Part shown: positions 1-12,776 of the stretch, one piece after another
Position numbering within the stretch: position 1 is the stretch's first letter
Layout of the letters: every line of letters starts with the position of its first letter
Assembly: GCA_948567375.1 (NCBI GenBank)
Contig: OX419755.1
Coordinates: forward strand, 47,931,001 to 47,995,000
Length of the DNA stretch: 64,000 nucleotides
Source: Lunularia cruciata
Taxonomy: Eukaryota > Streptophyta > Marchantiopsida > Lunulariales > Lunulariaceae
Reading direction: 5' to 3'
Program-made: the position numbers and the translations under genes
The notes under the pieces: generated by a model
Told to the model about the DNA's origin: nothing
Databases searched by the model: none
The model's input: only the letters and a program-made list of their open reading frames with translations

Positions 1-95
1 ACTACACCACCTCCTGTAGTAGTACCTCCATTCATAGTAGCACTATCTCCAAGAGATACACCAATGCTACTAGAGTTAGAACTTGTGGGTACTAT

Positions 96-844
96 TGTAA
101 TACCAAGAGCTAGCCATATGATCTAGATGTGAAATTTGGTTTGGTAACATCTGGAATGATGTTATACATGATGGAAAAAATAGATTAGATAGGAGTATAA
201 CCAAAAGAGTATTTCTACTTATATGGCAAAAATTGAAATAGACTTGAAAACCTTAGAACCAATAGCTAGACATATGATTTAAAAGTGACAATTAGTTTGG
301 TAACATTTGGAAAGATATTACACATGATGGACTAAATAGATCATAAGGAGTTATCTCCAAAAGGGGACTTCTACTAATAGATTAGGAACCAAAATATGGT
401 TGAAATCTTTGAAGGCCTAATCGGATGAATTTGGCCTTGAAAATGTGCAACTCCCCCCCCCCTTCCCAAATGAAGGATAGGCTGGCTTTCCCTTCCCTTT
501 CTTTGTCTCATCAAGAGCTTTCCAATGGTATCTCACCCATGTAATTTTGAGATTCCTACAAGAAGATTCTCTAAAAGATTCCCTTTGGTCAAAGCTTGTT
601 TGACCAACCAGAAAGGACCACGACCAACATGTCACCCATCCAAGTAAGTAATCCAAGGGTGGAGCTTGATGACATGTCACCTATCATTGTGCCTAATCTT
701 ATGGTGGGGCTTCCTTGGAGGAGATCCTCTTTGTCTATATAATAAAGAGAAGGTGTTCCTTTGGAGCATCAAAGGTTTGAGTGTGAAATTATGTGTTTCT
801 CATGGTGTGTTTCTTTTCATGTTTCCTATCCTAGGAATATTACA
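96..844 (+). mobile_element. Solo LTR, family L, copy 1
   Basis: The block begins TGTAATACC and ends ATTACA, so it has the TG...CA ends of an LTR. It is the same sequence as blocks at 25270, 33285 and 55861. A TATA box (TATATAATA, 736-744) lies about 100 bp before the end, where an LTR promoter is expected. The first ~150 bp are present twice in tandem (from 96 and again from about 259), exactly as in copy 4; the two copies are 749 and 748 bp long. I see no primer-binding site after 844 and no matching second LTR nearby, so I call it solo. The flanking five bases (ACTAT and ATTAC) are not a clear target duplication. It carries no coding sequence. Confidence 0.7.
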
Positions 845-3300
845 ATTACCAATCTACCCCTAGAAACTATGCCTGAAGTGATGGAGACATAGTTCAAAGA
901 TCAATGTTGTCTCCACATTCAATCTCCTCCAAGTGAGCTCTCTTGAACTCATGGTAGTTCCCCATTGGTGGACCCTCCAAGTGTTAAAATAACCCATTCC
1001 ATGCCATGAAGGGTGTGAACAAAGTTGGGTTCTGCATCTGTTATAGATCACACTAACTATCAAACTCTTGGATGAAGTCATCCAACTCAAATGTACCCAC
1101 TGTACCAAAAGTAAAGCTTGGGACCTTTGGAGGCCACATAAATCTAGTCCATGTCCCACAACAACGATGTGGATACAACAAGTGCACACTCAATTGAATC
1201 AACTCCTATGTCAAACTCCGACTCAAAATCAATCTCCTCCTTCACTCGGACCTAAGATATAGGTTGATAACAAGCACCACTCCAAGTAAACCCATTGCAT
1301 ATTGCAAGGTAATCCATTACATATCTCCTCCAAAATCCCCAAAGAACTCCATCGTGACAAAGTAACCAAGAACTGCAACCCACAACCGGAACCTTGGCAA
1401 GTACCTCACCAAGTGCTAACACCTCCAAGTGACAACACCACTAATTGAACGTACCAACTAAGGTAGCTCTAATTATAACAACTACACTAAAGGAAAGAGC
1501 AACTTGTAACCTGCCATCACAACACGCACTCTCACAATCTGCAGGTCATCACTTCCTATCTCATCAAAGAGAAACATAGGTAGTTTGATTAGTCATCACT
1601 CCAACCTCACTATCGAGAGCACACCAAAGCACCAATGCTCTAAAGTCAGGGCATCTCACATAAACATGGTTCACAAACAAGAAGTAGAGAATGGAGGGGA
1701 TCCAATCACTAAACTAAAACACTCCATCTCATAAATCAACATTGGATTGACTTTGTCACCATTTGGCATTTGATATAATATGAGTTATCTATTTCCTAAG
1801 CTACAAGGATCACCAAGAATGGGATCAAACTATCTCTCTTAGCCAAAGGTACAAGTGTATAGATAACAATAGAACAATCACTAGGACAACAAGTGAGGGT
1901 GGAAAAATTGGCTAGGGCACCAGTCTAGGAACCAAAGATCTAGGGGTTGTGCATAATCTACCAAGATAGGCAGATCTCGCCAAACAATGACCAAAGTCGA
2001 CTCTAAACTAATTAGCCTCACACTAGCAAGCTAGCACTTTCTAGGCCTTTGTAGCCTCTCATAGCCCATAGCTTCTATGTCTCAAAGCCTCTAAATGCCA
2101 AAATTCAACCAAATAAGGACTCTCTTCTTGCCACTTTGAGGCCTTTCTTCTTGCCACTTTAAACCCTCTCCAAATCCGGTATAACTCCTCCAACTTGAGC
2201 AAAACTTATCCAAAAATCCTTAAAGTTAGTTGGCTGCCAAATCCTCCACTAACTCACCACTTGAGCCAAATTGAAATGACGGGTTTCTCCAAATCACAAA
2301 TTCACGAGGATGGGTTCCCAACTCCACCTTCAATTTCACTTTTTGGGCACAACTCGCACCAAATTGGTATTGTTTTCATCTCTTGAGCTCAAAATCACAA
2401 CCATTACTCAAAAAAATTGCTTCTCTTTGCTCAACATTTGGCCAACGCTTTTGCACATTGTACGCCTCACTGCCAAATCTGTATCAATCAAACGAGCTTC
2501 TGCACACTAGGGAACACCTGAACTCCGATCGAGCTACCAACAATCAGCGAGTCTTGGAGATACCACAAACACTCTCAATTCTTGTACTCGATTTCCCCTT
2601 GACCTTACTTCTCTGACTTAATCAGTTTGTTTACATAACTCGAATCACATTCAATCAAATCAGTATTTGATCTGTCTGTCAATGATATGCAAACAACTAT
2701 GCATTAATTACCGTCAAGCCACACCCACTCTAGCTAAGAGAATCCAAGTGATACTCGTCAGCCTCTATCTACCATAGCCAGGAACTCGAAGGCTCAACAG
2801 CAGAGAAGCTCTCTGGAACTGCACTTTGAAATATACCCCTTGGACTCGAGCTAGGTCTCAAACTCTAATTGTCCCATTGACGGCACACCCAACGGTCAAT
2901 AGGGTGCAAGTGACAGTGGGCTACACCATGTAGTTAGTACCCCGAACACAAAATCTGTCCGTCATCAAATAGTCTATGGGTAACTACTAAAATACTCTTA
3001 ACTACCAACACTACTACTCCATAATTCGAGCAATCTAAGTGCGAGGCTACAAATGACATGACAAAAGATTTAAGTAGGCACATGTTCCTCTATCAGAAAT
3101 AGTTGAATTCGGAGTGCATGATATTCTTATTTTGGACCAACGAGATATGAAAGCAGCGAGAACCCTTAACGGTCAAAATGGCAATGGGTGGATTTATTTT
3201 TAGTAAAAATACTCTTTTTCTGGGAAGAAAGAAGTACGCAAATATACCCTTATCAGTTTTCTGGAGACTTACAAATATGTGCATGAAAACTGTATGAGAC
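845..3300. other. Unassigned intergenic stretch
   Basis: About 2.4 kb rich in A and C on the plus strand, full of short phrases such as CTCCAAGT and CTCCAA. Only short open frames occur (60-110 codons, both strands) and none resembles a known family. It may be the decayed inner part of a retroelement, but I find no reverse transcriptase, integrase or other domain. Confidence 0.4.
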
Positions 3301-4996
3301 AAGTTGCTTCAGATTCGTTATTATCGTCTCACCATTGGCATCCACATTATCTGTGAGTGAAGCATGAAAGTCGCTGTTGCCGTCACTCATTCGTACGTAG
3401 TGACAGCACATAAACTCGTGGAAAGTACTTAAAGGAGACTATAAGGTGTTGCTGTCTTCCTCGGCCTTAGACTATCATTGTCGCACCTAGTGAAAGAACT
3501 GAATCAGAAGAGAAGGTGAGTCCACATTGACTAGGAGTGATATCAGGGAATGAGAAGCATATGGGGAGATGACGTGCATCTGAGATGCATTCAAAGCCAA
3601 GTTTCATATTCAGCTCTATCGATCAACGCAGAAGTCCACGTTCTGAATGCTCCATCTCAAAATAACTGATAAATAGCCGGCGGTTGCCACCTTTCATTGT
3701 ATGAAGGAACTGGACTCCACCCAAGCTCATAAAAAGAACTTTGGGATGAGCTTTCTATAAGATATAGGGTATCCTTCTGCAGGGGAAAGAGGATTACACA
3801 ATGTGGGGATTATAAATGAGAACTTTGAGTTCCCAACTCCCACTTCCCAGATAGACCAGACCAGGCAGGGTCCACATCAACTGACAAAGATACGACAAAA
3901 GCATGTCATCTACGTCAACCATCTATTCAACTTTCTTCTTCAAGTCTTCTGCACTTGCGATATTCGCCAACATTACTCGTCAATGAGTAAAGCAAAAGGT
4001 TCATTGGCTAGAAGAAGGTCCACATACCTTAAAGTGGCAGCTGCAGCAGTGGAGAAAATGGGGAAAACCAGCCTGAACATGGGGTGGGGTTGCTTGAGAA
4101 AAGTGAACGCGGATAGCATCTTTATCTTGTGCCACATGATGAAGGCACGGACGGGAAGGAGCTACTACTAATTCTACTAATGTACCACTATTATTGAGAA
4201 ATTTTACAACAGCACCTCGTGAAGAAGCTCATCCAGAGACTAGAGGGAGACTAGAGGGAACAGAAGAAAAGAAGCACCCTGCCCTGCACACCCTGCCGCC
4301 TCCTAGCTGCCTAAACATAGAACAGCACAGCGGCAGGCTGAGAGGGGATGCTGCTGGTTGGTTACAGTTGTCTAACTTGGGGTCGAAGTAAGCAGCTCTC
4401 CTGCAATTGAAGCTACAGCCCAAAATGGATTGGATCTCGAGGAGTAGAGTATAGTAGAGTATGTGCTCTCTTATGGACCTCTCTCGCTCAATGGATCGAT
4501 CGGTCGCTCAACGGAAAAGAATCCAATCACCTTACAGCAGGAGTGGCAGTCTCCAAAGAAGAAAGGCTTGCAGTTGTTACTTTATTCCTTCTGTTGTCTT
4601 ATCTTCGGTCAGGTTCTGGTCTGGTTCTGAGTGGGGTCTACTGATCTGGTTTGGTCTTTCCACCTATCTATCCTCACAACCTTTCGATTTCAATCGGCAA
4701 TTCCTTCGGGAGCACCAGACCATGGATCGTTGACTAATTAGCTATTCAAAGATGAAGCCGACAACTACTGCTCTTGAACAATTTCGATCTCAGTTGTTAT
4801 TCCAAAACGATTTTCTCCTCATCACTCTTTCCCGCGAACAAGGACAAACAAGCCATTCTATGGCATCTGGGTATCGAGAAATCGGGAGAAGGAGATTGCA
4901 TGCATGGCACTTAGCCCATGTCGACCCTTCTTTCTTTTTTAAGATTAATACTGTGGATGGAGAATGACGTCCCGGCGGCTCTGTGCTGAAATGAAC

Positions 4997-5190
4997 AAAA
5001 TAGCAAGAAGGACGACCGCGTAAAAAAGAAATGAAGAATGGGAAGACCCCATCAAGTCGTACAAGGGAGAGATGAAAAAAAATAAAAATGAGGCTAAACC
5101 CCGATAGAGTCCATATGAGAAATTTACCCTACAGCACCTAATATATCCTAGCTATGCAAATTGTGTGGGCTGAAAACAACAACTAATGGA
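4997..5190 (+). repeat. Dispersed repeat M, copy 1
   Basis: This segment (GAAGAATGGGAAGACC, then ATCAAG, ACAAGGGAGAGAT and TCCATATGAGAAAT) recurs in the same order at 7261-7450 and in part at 5769-5850. The copies also share a downstream stretch ending in CTATGCAA. No coding content. Confidence 0.6.
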
Positions 5191-5768
5191 GCATCCGGAT
5201 AAACATCAATTAACAGAATTGTATTATAGTGAGGGTAATTCGAAGGCTTAGAAACTTGGCGACTTTACTCAATGTCTTCTTACTGCACCTGCACCGTATC
5301 CGGAATCTGGGGCTGGAGAGAGCCCGGAGTCTGGCGATCATTTTTTCATTTACCTCCTTTCTGATGGGTATGTAAGTGGCTGCTCCTCTCTCCAAATCAA
5401 TTTAACGATCAATTTGAGAACAACATCGTGGTTACCAAGGTGTCATAATTTCCCACAAATATCACCTAATCATCAGATTTTCACTCACTTTTCACCATTC
5501 CATCTCTTAGTATCTTATTCCTGATACTACTACTACTTCATACAATGTAGTAATACAGGACTGCAGTCACGATTAGTCAACACCGATAGACATTTTCGAT
5601 TAATTTTGATTACTTACTTATTAGTACAGTCCTAGTGATTACAAAGTCAAACTCCGCACCCTAAGATTTCTGTGCGCTTGAATCATCTCTTCTCTGTCGT
5701 GTTTGGAAACCATATCATAATGTAGACACAATGTTCCACCTCTTCAGGCGAACGTGGAGAACGTAGAA

Positions 5769-5850
5769 CACATGAAGGATGGGAAGACCCTATCAAGCAG
5801 TTTGAGAGACAAAGAAAGTCAAATGGGGCTAGAGCTGAAGAGTGAGAAGG
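5769..5850 (+). repeat. Dispersed repeat M, partial copy
   Basis: Contains ATGAAGGATGGGAAGACC followed by TATCAAGC and a purine-rich AGAGACAAAG tract, matching the first part of the repeats at 4997 and 7261. The downstream half of the repeat is missing. Confidence 0.5.
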
Positions 5851-7260
5851 CAAATAACCGGAAGTGTAGTGTAATCCCAATTTGAAAGTCGAACCCCGCC
5901 TAGAAGCTCTTCCCATCCTTCGTGTTTTCTAAGAGGTCGCCTTTTCTCTCTCCTAGAAGCTCAACAGTTGTGTATTGATGCTTCGGGATTATTTCTGATT
6001 TAGAATCTGAGAGGACCAGATCCGCTTTGAATGGCGGGCCTTGCATCGCCAACGCAGAATCTTTGTCGCAATAAATTCCACAGGTTCTGCCTGCTGTTCA
6101 TCGCGGCGATCTGACCACCTATTTCTCGCGACCGTCGCAGGAGGACAACCTTCAAATGTTGGACTGAATCTCTCAAGTACTCTATACAGCCCGTGCTGGA
6201 TGTGGTTTTCCTGAATCTATGAAACTGTATTGTATTTCACGTGTATTAGCACGTGCAGTCTTGATCGCTTCTTTACGGTCCTACGTCTTAATCCCTCTAT
6301 GTCCCTCTATGTCCCCCTATATCATCGTTTGTCTCTATCAGTCCCACTTGTTTATCTACGATTCTAGCCGCTTGCTCACTCCCTCAGTTGGAAGATGAAT
6401 ACTACTACTGTAATCGAAACATGGCGGATTCGGAGATATCCGCCATCCAGCGAGTCCGTTCTTAGGTGAAGAGTGAATGCCAGGTGACTGACTATCCTGG
6501 AATAATCCTAGAATACAACTTTCCATTGTATTTACAAGAAAGACAGGAACTTGATCAAAGCAGTCAGTATCAAATTCAACCAAAAGCTGACTGCTTTAGA
6601 ACAATTCTTTGACACCATAAAGTTCGCGAATTATCAGCAGTCCCTGCTGATATTCCCACATCCACAGATACCGCTGCTCTTAAACTGTTTCCGGAAAGGA
6701 CAAACTTGGATTGGAGAGATGGGGCAACCCGATTCCCCCCAATTGCTTTACCAGGTAGATCCTTGGGCCTGCCAGTATCCTGGATGTACGGAGCAATCTA
6801 CCCATACCCACAACAGGAATCGCTTGGCCTCTCCAGAACAACCCTCGCTATAGCAGATTTCTTTGTCTTTGTCAAACGTAGTTCCTTAAAGTTGCATCCA
6901 TTGCATAAGGATGGTCGCACGTTTATGGTCGCACGTCTTATGGTGCGACCTCCCGTACCAAGTTGAATCTCACTTTCGAAAGCCTGTAACCTAGTAACCA
7001 CGTGAAATCTAGAGGAAGGATTAAGTAATACAACGAACCATCGCGACTTTAGGGTACTTCCCGGTATAACTGGTGTCAGCCCGCGTAAGCACCCAATCAC
7101 TCTTTAGATACCACATTCATTGTATCTATACCGATGAGTTCCAGCTTCGTGTCAGCTTCTGACGTCTAGTTTTGTAAACTTCAGTTGAATCTTAGTCAAG
7201 CCATTTCTCGTCTTGGTACCTCGACTGAAAAGTGTATGAGGAAAGAGAAGGGCGACCGCA

Positions 7261-7450
7261 TATAAAACACAAAGGATGGGAAGACCCATCAAGCCGCACA
7301 AGGGAGAGATAAAAGGTAAGATGGGAAGACCCAGCAAGCCGCACAAGGTAGAGATAAAAGGTAAGATGGGGTTAAGCCCCAATAGACTCCATATGAGAAA
7401 TCTGCCTTATTGCATCTAAGAGATCCGAGCTATGCAAGTAGTACAGTCTA
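7261..7450 (+). repeat. Dispersed repeat M, copy with 45-bp tandem duplication
   Basis: Second long copy of the repeat at 4997. Its core is duplicated in tandem with a 45-bp period (units 7275-7319 and 7320-7364, third partial unit from 7365). Each unit starts GATGGGAAGACCCA and includes CAAGCCGCACAAGG. The copy ends in the shared TCCATATGAGAAATCTGCC segment. Confidence 0.65.
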
Positions 7451-7559
7451 TAAACAACGGGAACATCCAAAGAAGCATCACCTAGCATGATTGTTCTCCT
7501 ATGGGTTGCACCTACCACACCCCTCAGTGGAGCAATGGACACATGCTATCTAGAATATG

Positions 7560-10470
7560 CTATGAAGTATGAGAGTGAGAGTGGTACCCCTTGGCACCTA
7601 ACATGATAAGCTCTCCCGCACAAATGTATCGAATGTCGTGTCCATTTCTCCATATAATTCCAAGGCTAGGGAACAAAGAGGTAATCTCACTACATAACCC
7701 TATACTTGGAGACATTGCGTGTTGTTGCTGCTCTCGCTGCACATCCAGGGGGATGGATAATCACTCCCTCCAAAACTGTATCATGTGTAGGGTCCATAAC
7801 CACAACATCCGCTACTGTCACTTGATCATCTTGGACCAAGTATAAGTCTGCCCTAACACGTGTCGTCTACAAAGCATACAAAGCTCCCTCCAAGCCAAGT
7901 ATCCACTCTCTTGTGCCATAGCAAAAAATATGTCCCTAATAGCATTGTGGGTAGCTATCCTCTGTCCTCCAAAAAAACACCATGTCATATAGACTGCTAC
8001 TGCATCTAGTGTAGAAGATACACAAGGGTGGACCAAACGTAGGCAAAACCTCATCGCTATAGAGAAAGTAGCTAGTGCAAGTCGAAATGCCCTAATGCAT
8101 GGTTGAGCTAGGATCCAAGAGCCTGCATCCTTGCCAGAGCAAAAGCAAAGACGTGCTCTAGTAGCATGAGGAATGGACAAGTCAACTAAGAGAGAATGTA
8201 ACGTATACTCACACTGTTGCTCCATCATGGAAGATTGTAAAGCTCTAGTCCAATCTAACGATAGTGAAAAAAAAAATGAGAGGTCCTTGTGTACTCATGA
8301 GGATAGACTATCTCTTGTTTGTCACAATAACATCTAGAGAGAAAAGGATCCCTCCTCCACCTCTGTCATATAATTCTCCAAAATTGGCCTATCAACAACC
8401 ACAAACAAGAGGAAAGTAGGGGTTGTTGAGAGAGCCCAACTACCCAAAAATGCTATAGGTGTTATCTCCTCCATGGATAGCAAGCCAACCCCTCCACATG
8501 AGATTGGTAGGGATGTTTTTTTACGTGCCAAATCCCCTATCACACACTCAAATGTCCTTGGTCCAATAATATTACCAAAGACTCCCATAATCCTCCTATC
8601 AAAGGCTCTCAGATGTGATAGGAAGGGCAAGGAGGGAAGAATTGTGCGGAGGAGATACATCAGTTGACAAGCAATACTAGAGTAGAGAATACTAAATGCC
8701 ACATGTGGATCTCCTAATAATGAAAGGTCATCCACATGGAGAACATCCTCTGTAAGTGCAACGTCTAAGAAGCGTGTGACAAAATCCTCAAATCCTATTG
8801 GCATTCCAAGAACATGTGGTCCATATGTAGATGTGATACATCCCTCTAGAAGCTCAAGGTAGGAAGGGATACATAAAGTGGACCATGCTCTTCACTTTGA
8901 CATCTTGACTCTCAAGCCTACTAGATGTAGCTAAGTAGTCAAGTGGTCAAAAGGCCTACCTAATCTAATGTACAATGTCCATGTGTGTATCTTTTGCCAA
9001 GGAGAGAAATACACAACCTAAAGTGGCCAATGTAGTAGATTGGAGAGCTCTAAAGTGAGCCATGGCAAATAAGGGTCTCCCTAAAGGATCTTCTTGATGT
9101 GTACCAATAATTGACTCTAAGAAAATGACTCCTTATGAACAACCTTGTTGGTAGTAAAGGGAAGTAGGAGAGCTATAAAAAGACCGCACAAAAGGTATAA
9201 GACTTGCCAAGGATCCACTAGCCTCCCTAAGCTCTCTAAAGATGGATGCTTGTGATTAAAAGCATTCTCAACATCCACCTACAGGCCAACCATTTTGGAT
9301 GGATATCTAGGAGTGCCCTAATGCCTAGAGATATAGCCTCACATCCTCCAGATGTAGCTACTCCAAACTGATGTGGATTGAGGTGTTGTCAAAAGTGAGA
9401 ATGATGCTCAAGGAAAATGGTGTGGTTGACCAAGTGTAAAAATATCTCTCCAATAGAAATTGGTCTAATGCTCCTTGTGTCCTTCTCCATCACTAGAAGT
9501 CAATTGACAACTAACACTTGACTACAAAACATATGAATGTCTTTTCTTGCTATTGTCGTAGCCACTTGAAACAACTTGGTAAAACCACTAGAAGGATCAT
9601 GTACCTGAAAGTAATATCTAAGATGCTCATGTACCATCCCTTACAAGCCTCTTGAGGAAAGGCAAGGGGCAATGCACAATGCTTGTGCCAAAAGTGACCT
9701 ATCAAGACATAAAGACTACTCAAGCTAATAATCTAAGACCTCTAGTGGTAATCTCTCTCTTGCCATAGGATGTATTGAGCATAAAGAAAAGATAGTCTCA
9801 TCAATAGGACTAGCCATAGGCAAAGGGTGTAGCGCTCTTGCTGCTCTACTAAATTCTCCTGCTTGACCCAATGTCTGACACCATCATAATAGGGTGGACT
9901 TTGTGGTATCATGGCAAAATTTGTCTCCTAAAATTTGTAGCCCTAACAGACTTCTCTTGTAGGGCTGCCCAATCCGCCACTTGGAATAGACAAAATCTAG
10001 CAGCCACCTCACTATGCCCCATACATCCTCCTCTAGCATAATGAAGATACCATTGATGGAGTAAGAGGAATATGAACCATGGGATCACATGCCAAACAAT
10101 CAAGTGGTAGGCAAAAAGCTTATCTAACCTCATCGTGGAGTGTACGGGGTAGCTTATGCAATAAATGTGGACATGGAAAACTAGGCTCAAATAAGCCCAA
10201 AATGCAACCCGCTTGAGAAGCTAACCATTCCCACGACTCAATTGGTATCCTTGGAACAATCAACAAAGAGATAGAGGAAGTGTGTGTGATATGGAGGGTC
10301 CTTGTTTTTTATGTGGTCGCTTGCCTCATGTGAGCATCCTAAGTGGTCCAATCACAATCCTTGTGCATCCTTCCCAAATGGGTCTTTACTCCTTGCAAGG
10401 TAAAGCATCAATGACACAACGTGCATGGTGTATCTTGAGCCACTCTAGGTGGCCACACATAGAAAGGTAT
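7560..10470 (-). pseudogene. Dead non-LTR retrotransposon (R2-group-like: zinc finger, RT, REL endonuclease)
   Basis: Read on the minus strand through several frameshifts and stops, a single protein plan appears. A C2H2-type finger (10425-10363; C-x2-C, then H-x4-H) is followed by a conserved region ending AARFCLFQVADWAALQEK (in 10190-9909). Next come RT blocks HQFGVATSGGCEA (9373-9335), VDVENAF (9278-9258) and DPLGRPLFAMAHF (about 9100-9061). The active-site block reads LAKDTH (8997-8980), so the expected first Asp of A-D-D-T-H is Lys. The RT thumb with a GGVGLLSMEE motif fills 8804-8334. A C-terminal part with THNAIRD (about 7957-7933) and VTVADVVVMDPTHD (about 7820-7770) matches the restriction-enzyme-like endonuclease of R2/NeSL-type LINEs. 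The order and motifs are seen; the clade is inferred. It cannot be active. No 5' or 3' ends were defined. Confidence 0.72.
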
Positions 10471-11249
10471 AGCCATGGTCACTTTGTAGTTTGGTTCTAT
10501 TTATAGGTTACACTTAAGGGTTTATGTAAAGGTCATTTGATGCTCCCAAGAAGGATGCCTTATAAGGTATTGAGAGGATTCAAATTTTGAAATTTCAAAT
10601 AGTCTATATAGATTTCCAAAAAATTTAAGGTTATGTAAAATTTTATTTCCAAAAGTCTGAAAATTTTATTTTGCACAAGGGAGGTTTCATTCTTTCTTAT
10701 GGGGACTTCATTAGCAACCACCTACTACTAGATTAGATGTCAAGGTGAACTAAACATTTAATGTCAAGTGGATGTGCTAATAAATTATCAAGTGTCTAGC
10801 GTTTTCAAAAAATTTCCCTCCCATGTTTCATATTGTCCCTTCTACAATTCCCTCTACAAATGTTTTGCATGATGTTTTTTTGTTTGAGTAAATGAATAAA
10901 CATGTATCATATCCCAACTATCCTCAACACTAGCTAATAATACTTGCATACAAATTAAAAATGGAAGTGTCTCCCAAGTGAAATTGAAGGTATGGACCAT
11001 TTTCAAGCTCCCACTCCATAGTTCAATTCAATGAGTGGTGAAGACCAACAATCTCAATCCAGATTTGTTCATGCTCTCGGATTTCAAGAGTTCCTTTAGA
11101 AAATGGTTTCTTTCATTCTCACTTCCACGGTCACTAACAAAGGAGAAAAGTGTGTTTTATGCACACTTCCACTAGCACTAGCAAAGCAAAAATAGGTGAT
11201 GAAGACAGATTTAGAATGTTTCTTTACCATTTTGAGTAGATATGGATTA
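10471..11249. other. Unassigned A+T-rich DNA
   Basis: Nothing recognised. It separates the dead LINE from the miniature LTR element and may include the LINE's 5' untranslated end. Confidence 0.4.
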
Positions 11250-11837
11250 TGTAAAAGACCAAGACCAAGGAGAGAAATAGGAGAATGGAAACTCACATTG
11301 GTAGACACAACCTCCATTTTGTCGCAATCTTTCTCTATTTGCTGCACCAAGTGGCCTCTATTGGATAGCATCAATCTCCATTGGTGTTGGTTCTTCTACC
11401 CGTGTGTATTGTATTGGTAAGCTTGGTGTAAGTCGAGGTCAAGACCAAGTTGTTGCAACCAAGGAATCAAAGCGCTTTGCCAATTGCATGGCTTCTTCTA
11501 CGTTTTGTGGTTCTTGCATGGTCACTTCCAATTTGGTTTGTGACTTCAATCCCCGCACAAATCAATCCAAAACTTCTCCTTCTTGTATTTCTGGAATTTG
11601 CATGATGATGTTTTGAAATTGTGTGATATAGCCTCTTACAAAGCTAATCTACTTCAACTCCGCTAATTTATCTCGTGCAGCTTGGGTGGCATTTATAGTT
11701 TGAAATTGACCAAGTATTGCATCCTTGAATTCTATCCATGTCAAGATTAGTGCAAAAATCTGTCATACAGCTTGCTCCACTCTAAATCGCCCCCAAGTTT
11801 TTGCCACACCATCCAATTGGCTAGAAGCCAAGAGAAT

Positions 11838-12089
11838 CTATTTCCGTTCATCTTGAAGATTGGTGGCTTCAAAGTAACATTTGCAATCAAATACAAAATT
11901 TTCCACTATGCCCGAAAGATTCTTGCCTTCAAACACCTTGGGTTTTGGATATTGAATACTATCTTCTCCATCTTGGATTGGCGCTCTCTCTATATGTTCT
12001 TGTTGTTGTTGGTCTTGTTCATCCAACAATTGAGTAAGGTGCTTGATTTGTTGCTGCATTGCAAGGATAACATCCGGTATTGCCGCCAT
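11838..12089 (-). pseudogene. gag N-terminal fragment of the miniature gypsy element
   Basis: An open frame of about 83 codons starts at an ATG (12089-12087) just downstream of the LTR and primer site. The product begins MAAIPDVILAMQQQIKHL, a short Gln/Glu-rich helix, and runs into PKVFEGKNLSGIVENFVFDC, typical of the start of a Ty3/gypsy gag capsid region. The frame is broken after 11838; further gag homology continues to about 11310 in other frames. The matching stretch in the element at 14991 lies near 15750-16000 and is more damaged. Confidence 0.7.
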
Positions 12090-12360
12090 AGCTACTACTC
12101 TACCCTACTACTCCCAATTTGTCTAATTAATTAACACATAGATATAGCACGTCCACCTTTCTCCATAAGTGACAACCAGAAGTATCAAGGGTTCCTCAGA
12201 CACAATGATCATATGTAGAAAATCTTGCCCAAAGCGCAAGGTGATGAATTGTGTGAAGTGGTGCTTGAGTAATATCTGGTTATGAAAATCCCAATGGTTT
12301 GGCGGAAGTAGATTTGGTGGTCCCTAAATTCCATCCATCTCATTTCTACTCTGATACTAA

Positions 12361-12776
12361 TGTAAAAGACCAAAACCGAGGAGAGAAATAGGAGAATGGA
12401 AACTCACATTGTGACACTTGAATGTGTGAAAAATCCAAATGCCTAGCATGAACTTTGGCTTTGGTATTTGTAGGTAGCATACAAGGCCCTTGATAAGCTT
12501 CTCAAGAAGCTTCTTCAAGCCACTTTCTTAAAGTGCAAGCCAAGTTAACTAGGAAGCTTCTCAAGCAGCTTCCTTCTAGAAGCTGCCTACTTAGCGTGCA
12601 AGCTAAGCTAGTTGGAAGATTCTAGAAGCTTCCTTCTAGAAGCTACCTTCTAGAAGCTACTTACTTGAGGTGCAAGCTAAGCTAGCCGGGAAGCTTCCCA
12701 AGAAGCTTTCTAGATACTTCCGGAATATTCTAGGCTAAGTCCGACTAACTTTGTTGCTAAACTCCATATTGTTACA
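12361..12776 (-). repeat. 5' LTR with heat-shock-element-like arrays
   Basis: LTR of the miniature element, 416 bp; read on the minus strand it starts TGTAACAATATGGAG and ends TTTTACA. It carries a perfect four-unit array GAA-n2-TTC-n2-GAA-n2-TTC at 12615-12632, with further TTC-TA-GAA pairs at 12634-12641 and about 12648-12655. The TATA position of the sister LTR (TATAAATACC) reads TACAAATACC here. Confidence 0.8.

Larger units (their letters stand above)
3300..7500. other. Higher-GC non-coding block, possibly organelle-derived
   Basis: This block is visibly richer in G+C than the flanking DNA and has no recognisable gene. Small open frames exist, for instance one that could start at 3983 and end at 4171 with an alanine/lysine-rich start, but none matches a family I know. 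The texture of mixed, gene-free, moderately GC-rich sequence with a dispersed repeat (see 4997, 5769, 7261) resembles plant mitochondrial intergenic DNA. A nuclear copy of mitochondrial DNA is therefore one option. No mitochondrial gene was identified, so this is a hypothesis only. Confidence 0.25.
11250..12776 (-). mobile_element. Miniature gypsy deletion derivative with intact target duplication
   Basis: A 1.5-kb minus-strand element of the same family as 14991-20390. It has a full 5' LTR (12776-12361), a primer-site-like TATCAGAG just inside, and gag. A deletion then joins gag directly to the last ~50 bp of a 3' LTR (11300-11250). Everything from protease to integrase is missing. The five bases on both sides are identical (GATTA at 11245-11249 and 12777-12781), so these are real insertion ends. 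The deletion therefore lies inside one inserted element: it either moved in this form or was deleted after insertion. Confidence 0.85.

Noticed and set aside
11772-12134. A 120-codon plus-strand frame
   Set aside because: Antisense to the gag start of the miniature gypsy element, which has the convincing protein on the minus strand.
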